From positions 3,278-67,277 of the forward strand of contig JANRKK010000015.1 of assembly GCA_033763555.1 (NCBI GenBank): DNA of 64,000 bases, read 5' to 3'. This document shows positions 59,713 to 64,000 of this stretch, one piece after another (the first letter of the stretch is position 1; the number at the start of each line of letters is the position of its first letter). This DNA comes from JALYJG01 sp033763555. GTDB taxonomy: Bacteria > Pseudomonadota > Alphaproteobacteria > UBA9219. Position numbers and translations under genes: made by a program. The notes beneath the pieces are model-generated. The model was not told the origin of the DNA and ran no database searches. It saw only the letters and a program-made list of their open reading frames with translations.

Positions 59713-60270
59713 TCAACCCGCTTTTGGGCTACCGGAAGATTGGGAAACGACACGCAAATAATCTAGCCGGATGGCAAGTCGCCGCGGTTTTGCATCTGCT
59801 GCGGTTGGCTGCTCATGTACGACAGGTATGGATGCAGTCGATGTTCGGGCAAGGGCTTGCCGAAATTCAGCAGCGATGCTGTGAACCGAACGCGGATGGC
59901 CTTTTTCGATTTTTATAGGCAGCAAGGTTTCACCAAGCTGACATTGCACTGGATTGCCGTTGATATAATGACTGAGCACAAAGGCTGCCTCGGCAACTTT
60001 ATCGTAATTTTCGGCTGGACAATCAGGGCTGACATGCATAACGGCTGAAAGAACCAGCGCTGTTTCTTTGTTGTGCCACATTCCTTTGGTCAACGTAAGA
60101 AAAGCATGCCCCGCCACTGCGGCGGCAGCAACTTGCCGAGGCGGCACATGTTTGTAAAGTTTTTCAAGAAGATTTGTCAGATCTCTTTCAAAGGATTTGC
60201 CTTCGCCGAACGAGCGGCCATAGGCAGGAACTGTTAGTACGATTTGCGTAAAATATTGAAAGGAGCTCAT
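59713..60270 (-). CDS. orphan hypothetical protein
   Basis: A 185-residue soluble, helical protein (SFERDLTNLLEKLYKHVPPR; QVAAAAVAGHAFLTLTKGMW) with a basic Ser/Pro-rich tail. Two Cys. The start at 60270 has CGGAAA upstream; eight codons further out there is a weaker alternative. It lies downstream of yejB, where yejE would be expected. Unknown. Confidence 0.5.
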   Translation of the reverse strand: MSSFQYFTQIVLTVPAYGRSFGEGKSFERDLTNLLEKLYKHVPPRQVAAAAVAGHAFLTLTKGMWHNKETALVLSAVMHVSPDCPAENYDKVAEAAFVLSHYINGNPVQCQLGETLLPIKIEKGHPRSVHSIAAEFRQALARTSTASIPVVHEQPTAADAKPRRLAIRLDYLRVVSQSSGSPKAG

Positions 60271-60362
60271 ATTAAATTTCCGTGAGTAAAACACTCTCTA
60301 CAGTATGAAAGATACTAAGAGAAAACCGTTCGTAAAGAAACAGGAAAAATGATGGTTAACGC

Positions 60363-61478
60363 CTACGTCCCCCTTGATTCAAAATCGATGCGCGGGTCGG
60401 TGGCGACATAGGCGAGGTCGCCGAGCAGGTTCATCACAAGCCCCAGCAGCGTGAAAAAATAAAGCGTGCCGAACATGACCGGGTAGTCGCGGTTGATGGC
60501 AGATTCAAAGCCGAGCAGTCCCATGCCGTCGAGCGAGAAAATCACCTCGATCAGCAGCGAGCCCGTAAACAGAATCGAGATGAATGCACCGGGAAACCCG
60601 GCGATGACGATCAGCATGGCGTTGCGGAACACATGGCTGTACAGAACGCGGCGTTCGGACAGGCCCTTGGCGCGCGCGGTCAGCACATATTGTTTGTTGA
60701 TTTCATCGAGGAAGGAATTTTTGGTCAGCATCGTCAGGCTGGCAAAACCGCCGATCACCATCGCCGCGACGGGCAGCGTGATATGCCAGAAATAATCACC
60801 AATGCGCTGCGGCCAACCCATCTCGCTCCAGTTATCCGAGACAAGGCCGCGCAACGGAAACCATTCGAGATAGCGACCGCCCGCGAACAGCACGATCAGC
60901 AGAACGGCGAAAAGGAAACTGGGAATGGCGTAACCCGCGATGATGACGGCGCTGGTCCAGATATCGAAATGCGTGCCGTCCTTCACCGCCTTTTTGATGC
61001 CAAGCGGGATGGAGACGAGATAGACAAGCAAAGTCGTCCAGAGGCCAAGCGAGATGGAGACAGGCATCTTGCTAACGACCAGGCTGAGTACGCTTTCATC
61101 GCGGAAATAGGATTTGCCGAAATCGAAACGCATGTAATTCCAGATCATGCCGAAGAAACGTTCATGCAGCGGTTTATCGAAGCCGAATTGATGTTCGAGT
61201 TCCTTGATGAGTTCGGGGTCGACGCCTTGTGCACCGGGATAGCGGGCGGTGACACCGGAGTCGGCGGCTTTCATCATCGGGCCGCCGGGTGCGGCGGCTT
61301 CGCCCGCGCCGGAACCGCCGAAGCGCGCTGTGGCGGCGACATCGGTGCCATGCAGTTTGGCGACGATCTGCTCGATGGGGCCGCCGGGTGCGGCCTGCAC
61401 GATCAGAAAATTCAGCACCATGATGCCGAACAAGGTCGGCACAATGAACAGCAGGCGGCGGATGATATAGGCGAGCAT
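60363..61478 (-). CDS. yejB: oligopeptide/microcin C ABC transporter permease YejB
   Basis: A 371-residue permease with six helices. N-terminal signature MLAYIIRRLLFIVPTLFGIM and NFLIVQAAPGGPIEQIVAKL, then a Gly/Ala-rich periplasmic loop, and the EAA loop with TKNSFLDEINKQYVLTARAK and GFPGAFISILFTGSLLIEVI. It moves peptides inward with YejA, E and F. None of those genes is adjacent, so this copy is orphaned or the operon is split. Confidence 0.94.
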   Translation of the reverse strand: MLAYIIRRLLFIVPTLFGIMVLNFLIVQAAPGGPIEQIVAKLHGTDVAATARFGGSGAGEAAAPGGPMMKAADSGVTARYPGAQGVDPELIKELEHQFGFDKPLHERFFGMIWNYMRFDFGKSYFRDESVLSLVVSKMPVSISLGLWTTLLVYLVSIPLGIKKAVKDGTHFDIWTSAVIIAGYAIPSFLFAVLLIVLFAGGRYLEWFPLRGLVSDNWSEMGWPQRIGDYFWHITLPVAAMVIGGFASLTMLTKNSFLDEINKQYVLTARAKGLSERRVLYSHVFRNAMLIVIAGFPGAFISILFTGSLLIEVIFSLDGMGLLGFESAINRDYPVMFGTLYFFTLLGLVMNLLGDLAYVATDPRIDFESRGT

Positions 61479-61514
61479 GGGAAATTGCAGCAGACGACAG
61501 GTTTCGTGCTTATA

Positions 61515-62147
61515 TCACAAAGCCGCGTGACTTACATTATTTCCCGTTAATGCAGGAGTCCGGTGCGGAATGTTTGGCTCTGCAGGCTGAACGCGTATAT
61601 CGAGCGGCAGACCTTTCTGGGGAACCCAGAAATAACCTGCGAAATCAAAAGACCGAATTCCACCATCCTGTCGGCCATTGGTGATGATCCGGCCCGTTTT
61701 ATCATTATGAGTTACGGGGCCGTACCATCCTGCCTTGTGGTACCACAAGCCGCTTTCTTCGTGGCGCCGATAGAAGTGGCAGTTATTGCGTTGAGGATCG
61801 ACAAAAGCTGAAACAAGATAATGCCCATCCAACGGCTTTATATTGTTTTCTTCTGTATCAGGAATGGCAATTAGGCCATCAGCTTGAAGCGATGAGCACA
61901 AAGCCTCTGCGGTCATGGATTGGCAGGGATTTCCCCCCATGTAACCTGGAAGAGCGATAAGAATCTGGTATTGGCCCAGCGCGAGCTGTGATGTGTCCGG
62001 TTCATAGGCATTGTAGACAAACGCGTAGCAATTCCGGGTATTGGGAAGAGTGCCCCTGTTCCATTCATTGAAAGCAGGAAGATCGTCTGAAGGTATTCTC
62101 AGACTGGTAATTGTGACTGCATGCGCAATGTGCGTTTTGACAGTCAT
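61515..62147 (-). CDS. NCY-motif protein of uncharacterised, possibly papain-like family
   Basis: A 210-residue protein. Motifs in order: RNCYAFVYNAY, LPGYMGGNPCQSM, ALCSSLQADGLIAIPDTEE, GHYLVSAFVDP, CHFYRRHEESGLWYHKAGWYGPVT and a final GYFWVPQ. From memory, this NCYxYA..GHY..HFYR..WxHKxG set marks an uncharacterised family in bacteria and large algal viruses; Cys and His could be a catalytic pair. No signal peptide. GGGA precedes the start. Lies between yejB and ubiA. Confidence 0.6.
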   Translation of the reverse strand: MTVKTHIAHAVTITSLRIPSDDLPAFNEWNRGTLPNTRNCYAFVYNAYEPDTSQLALGQYQILIALPGYMGGNPCQSMTAEALCSSLQADGLIAIPDTEENNIKPLDGHYLVSAFVDPQRNNCHFYRRHEESGLWYHKAGWYGPVTHNDKTGRIITNGRQDGGIRSFDFAGYFWVPQKGLPLDIRVQPAEPNIPHRTPALTGNNVSHAAL

Positions 62148-62253
62148 AGTTTTTCCCTTAACTTTTATGACACGTTAAATAAAGCCAAGTGTTCCACAAA
62201 AATGACATGGTTTCAATTGAGACGTATATTTGCAGTCCGTTGCGAGTCGCCCC

Positions 62254-63141
62254 ATGGTTAACCTTAATTTTCTTCGCGCATGGCATCTGCCCCACTGGTC
62301 CCGGCCCTATGCGCGGCTGATGCGGCTGGACAGGCCAATTGGCATCTGGCTGTTGCTTATTCCGTGCTGGTGGAGCGTGGCGCTGGCCAGCCCGCGCATT
62401 CCCGATCTGTGGTTTCTGTTTCTGTTTGCCGTCGGCGCGGTTGTGATGCGCGCGGCGGGTTGCATCATCAATGATCTGTATGACCGCAAGCTGGACGCAA
62501 TGGTCGCGCGCACGCGCAACCGTCCCTTGGCAAGCGGCGAGGTAAAGATCTGGCAGGCGTTGCTGCTTCTGCTCGTGCTTTTGCTGATCGGCCTTGGCGT
62601 TCTGCTGCTGTTCAACCGCCTGACGATTGCCATCGGTGTCCTGTCGCTTATTCCTGTTGGTCTTTACCCGGTGATGAAGCGCATCACCTGGTGGCCGCAG
62701 CTGTTCCTGGGTTTCACCTTTAACTGGGGCGCTCTGATGGGATGGAGTGCTGTAACCGATGGCATCGGCGTGGCTGCGGTGCTGCTGTATATTGCGGGAA
62801 TTTTCTGGACGCTCGGCTACGACACGATCTATGCGCATCAGGATAAGGAGGATGACCTGCTGGCAGGCATCAAATCCACCGCGCTTTTGTTCGGCGATCA
62901 GTCGCGTTTGTGGGTGGCAGGATTTTATGCCGCTTCGCTGGTTCTGTTCGCGCTGACGGGCTGGATGGAAGGGCTGGGCGATGGATTTTTTGCACTGGTG
63001 ATTTTTGCGGCTTTGTTCGCGCTGGTGCAGTTGCTGGCCTGGCGTATGGATGATGCAAGCGACAGCCTGCGGCGCTTCGCCAGCAACCGCGATTTCGGCC
63101 TTATTCTTTTCGCGGCGCTTGTGTTGGGGAAGTTTGTCTAA
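62254..63141 (+). CDS. ubiA: 4-hydroxybenzoate polyprenyltransferase
   Basis: A 295-residue membrane enzyme joining 4-hydroxybenzoate to a polyprenyl chain in ubiquinone synthesis. Two aspartate motifs are clear: NDLYDRKLD in AAGCIINDLYDRKLDAMVAR and DTIYAHQDKEDD. About eight or nine helices. ATG 62254 is chosen over one eight codons upstream because the protein then begins as in relatives. Length normal. Confidence 0.95.
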   Translation: MVNLNFLRAWHLPHWSRPYARLMRLDRPIGIWLLLIPCWWSVALASPRIPDLWFLFLFAVGAVVMRAAGCIINDLYDRKLDAMVARTRNRPLASGEVKIWQALLLLLVLLLIGLGVLLLFNRLTIAIGVLSLIPVGLYPVMKRITWWPQLFLGFTFNWGALMGWSAVTDGIGVAAVLLYIAGIFWTLGYDTIYAHQDKEDDLLAGIKSTALLFGDQSRLWVAGFYAASLVLFALTGWMEGLGDGFFALVIFAALFALVQLLAWRMDDASDSLRRFASNRDFGLILFAALVLGKFV

Positions 63142-63248
63142 GGCTTTTGCCGCAAGCCTTTCCTGCATGCTCTGGTGTTCAGCAAGACCCCATGCTATTG
63201 GCCCCGTCCCACCTTTGAAGTTTCTTCCCTGACCTGTAAGGCTCCCGC

Positions 63249-64000
63249 ATGGGCGCTGCTATCCGGCAGTTCCACATCGCCGCAAATGATGTGCGGCCTT
63301 TTGATAATGTGCCGCGCTTTCAGCCGCGCATCGTGCGCCTGCATGCGGCGGCGCCCCGACGGCGGCCGGAATTTTCGTGGATTACGTTGCTGGCCGGAGC
63401 CCTGGCGCTGTGCGGCATTTTCATGCTCGGCGGCCTGACGGGCATGGTGTTGTGGTTTACCTATGATGCGCATGACAATGCACGCGCGACGGTCAGGCTG
63501 GCGTCGGCACCCGTAGCGGCAACAGCCATGATGCCGATCGTGACGATGGCGCCGCCTGTTATCGCGCCCGTGTCACGGGTTACGGTGGACATGCCGACCG
63601 CGCCTGCCGCGCCGGATATAGCCTTGCCTGCTGAGAGTCTCGCACCGCCGCCTGCCGCCGGAAGCGTGACGGTGAAAGCGGATGATGCCGCTGTCGCGGC
63701 GATTGTTGAGAAGATCGCGGCATCGGATGGAGCAAATATTGATCAGATAGAGTTACGTCTTCCCCCTCTGGGGGGAAGACGCGAAAACCTGAGCTTACGC
63801 AGTAAGTCCTTGGTTTTCGCAGATGGGGGGTCAACCCCCCACCCAACCCTCCCCCCAAGGGGGGAGGGCTACATTATTATTTTCCATGACGCACCGGAGG
63901 AAGGCAGTCCGGTTGAGGATGCGGATGCGCTGGCGGACAGAGGGCAGAAACTGGCGCAGGAGGGACGAGCCGCGGAGGCCATTGCTTCTTTCGATCGCGC
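63249..64000 (+). CDS. membrane-anchored TPR-like protein (3' truncated by window)
   Basis: An open frame from ATG 63249 to the end of the window with no stop. A cytoplasmic stretch is followed by one transmembrane helix (about residues 54-78, ITLLAGALALCGIFMLGGLT) and a Pro/Ala-rich periplasmic linker. A palindromic repeat then adds about 37 residues in frame, and the frame runs on as GQKLAQEGRAAEAIASFDR, a TPR helix pair. The rest lies outside. Probably a TPR envelope protein. Confidence 0.65.
   Translation, partial: MGAAIRQFHIAANDVRPFDNVPRFQPRIVRLHAAAPRRRPEFSWITLLAGALALCGIFMLGGLTGMVLWFTYDAHDNARATVRLASAPVAATAMMPIVTMAPPVIAPVSRVTVDMPTAPAAPDIALPAESLAPPPAAGSVTVKADDAAVAAIVEKIAASDGANIDQIELRLPPLGGRRENLSLRSKSLVFADGGSTPHPTLPPRGEGYIIIFHDAPEEGSPVEDADALADRGQKLAQEGRAAEAIASFDR
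63757..63868. repeat. palindromic element inserted in frame in the TPR-like gene
   Basis: 112 bp made of hairpins: GTCTTCCCCC/GGGGGGAAGAC, GCGAAAACC/GGTTTTCGC with an inner CTTAC/GTAAG, GGGGGGT/ACCCCCC, and CCCTCCCCCC/GGGGGGAGGG. It remains open in the host reading frame and codes for a Pro/Gly/Arg-rich segment (LPPLGGRREN ... PHPTLPPRGEG). Not related to families A and B. Confidence 0.85.

Noticed and set aside
62158..63168. 336-codon minus-strand frame opposite ubiA
   Set aside because: Antisense composition (Gln/His/Arg) and ubiA motifs on the plus strand.
1..64000. CRISPR array
   Set aside because: No regularly spaced short repeats were seen; the repeats found are palindromic, longer and dispersed.

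Overview
The window reads as a chromosomal segment of an alphaproteobacterium with moderately high GC. The best evidence is host synteny: pheA-kdsB beside a membrane-anchored CycM-type cytochrome c, a Usg-family gene next to accD and folC, infA-maf-yacG, apaG, tRNA-Trp-secE-nusG, DUF2125, and a head-tail gene order like alphaproteobacterial gene transfer agents (GTAs). I cannot name the genus; a Rhodospirillales- or Micavibrio-like lineage is only a guess.

Layout. Positions 1-3200 hold the end of an unknown gene, a methyltransferase, a 214-codon orphan between two copies of a 33-bp direct repeat, and a CI/LexA-like repressor facing a divergent gene across an operator region. Positions 4.2-36 kb are a GTA-like prophage: small and large terminase, portal, prohead protease, HK97 capsid, a probable decoration protein, head-tail connectors, a very short tape-measure-like protein, DUF2460, DUF2163, NlpC/P60, a 1140-residue tip protein, a DUF2793 protein, small membrane proteins, GH24 endolysin, a 3-TM holin and an SGNH-hydrolase tail spike. 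No integrase, replication gene, or recognisable major tail tube or tail chaperone is visible.

The module carries much cargo, mostly on the opposite strand: an LprI-like lipoprotein, a protein of four tandem helix-turn-helix-like repeats, a methyltransferase-like/GT9 fusion, an ammonium transporter, and above all a 6.6-kb island (22.0-28.6 kb) of about ten small exported proteins. Several of these are built from related modules of about 45-60 residues carrying two cysteines. This island is my best candidate for an undescribed system.

Positions 36-64 kb are host core genes: aromatic amino acid and Kdo synthesis, an HpnL-like protein, Hsp33, MlaC, folC, accD, ogt, yacG, maf, infA, metK, apaG, two tRNAs, secE, nusG, yejB and ubiA. 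They are interleaved with unrecognised single genes that break the usual operons: trpFBA is absent beside usg, rplK does not follow nusG, and yejB is alone. Two families of palindromic repeats sharing CGTCAT..ATGACG ends (four copies each) sit at gene ends. A third palindromic element lies in frame inside a TPR-like gene at the right edge.
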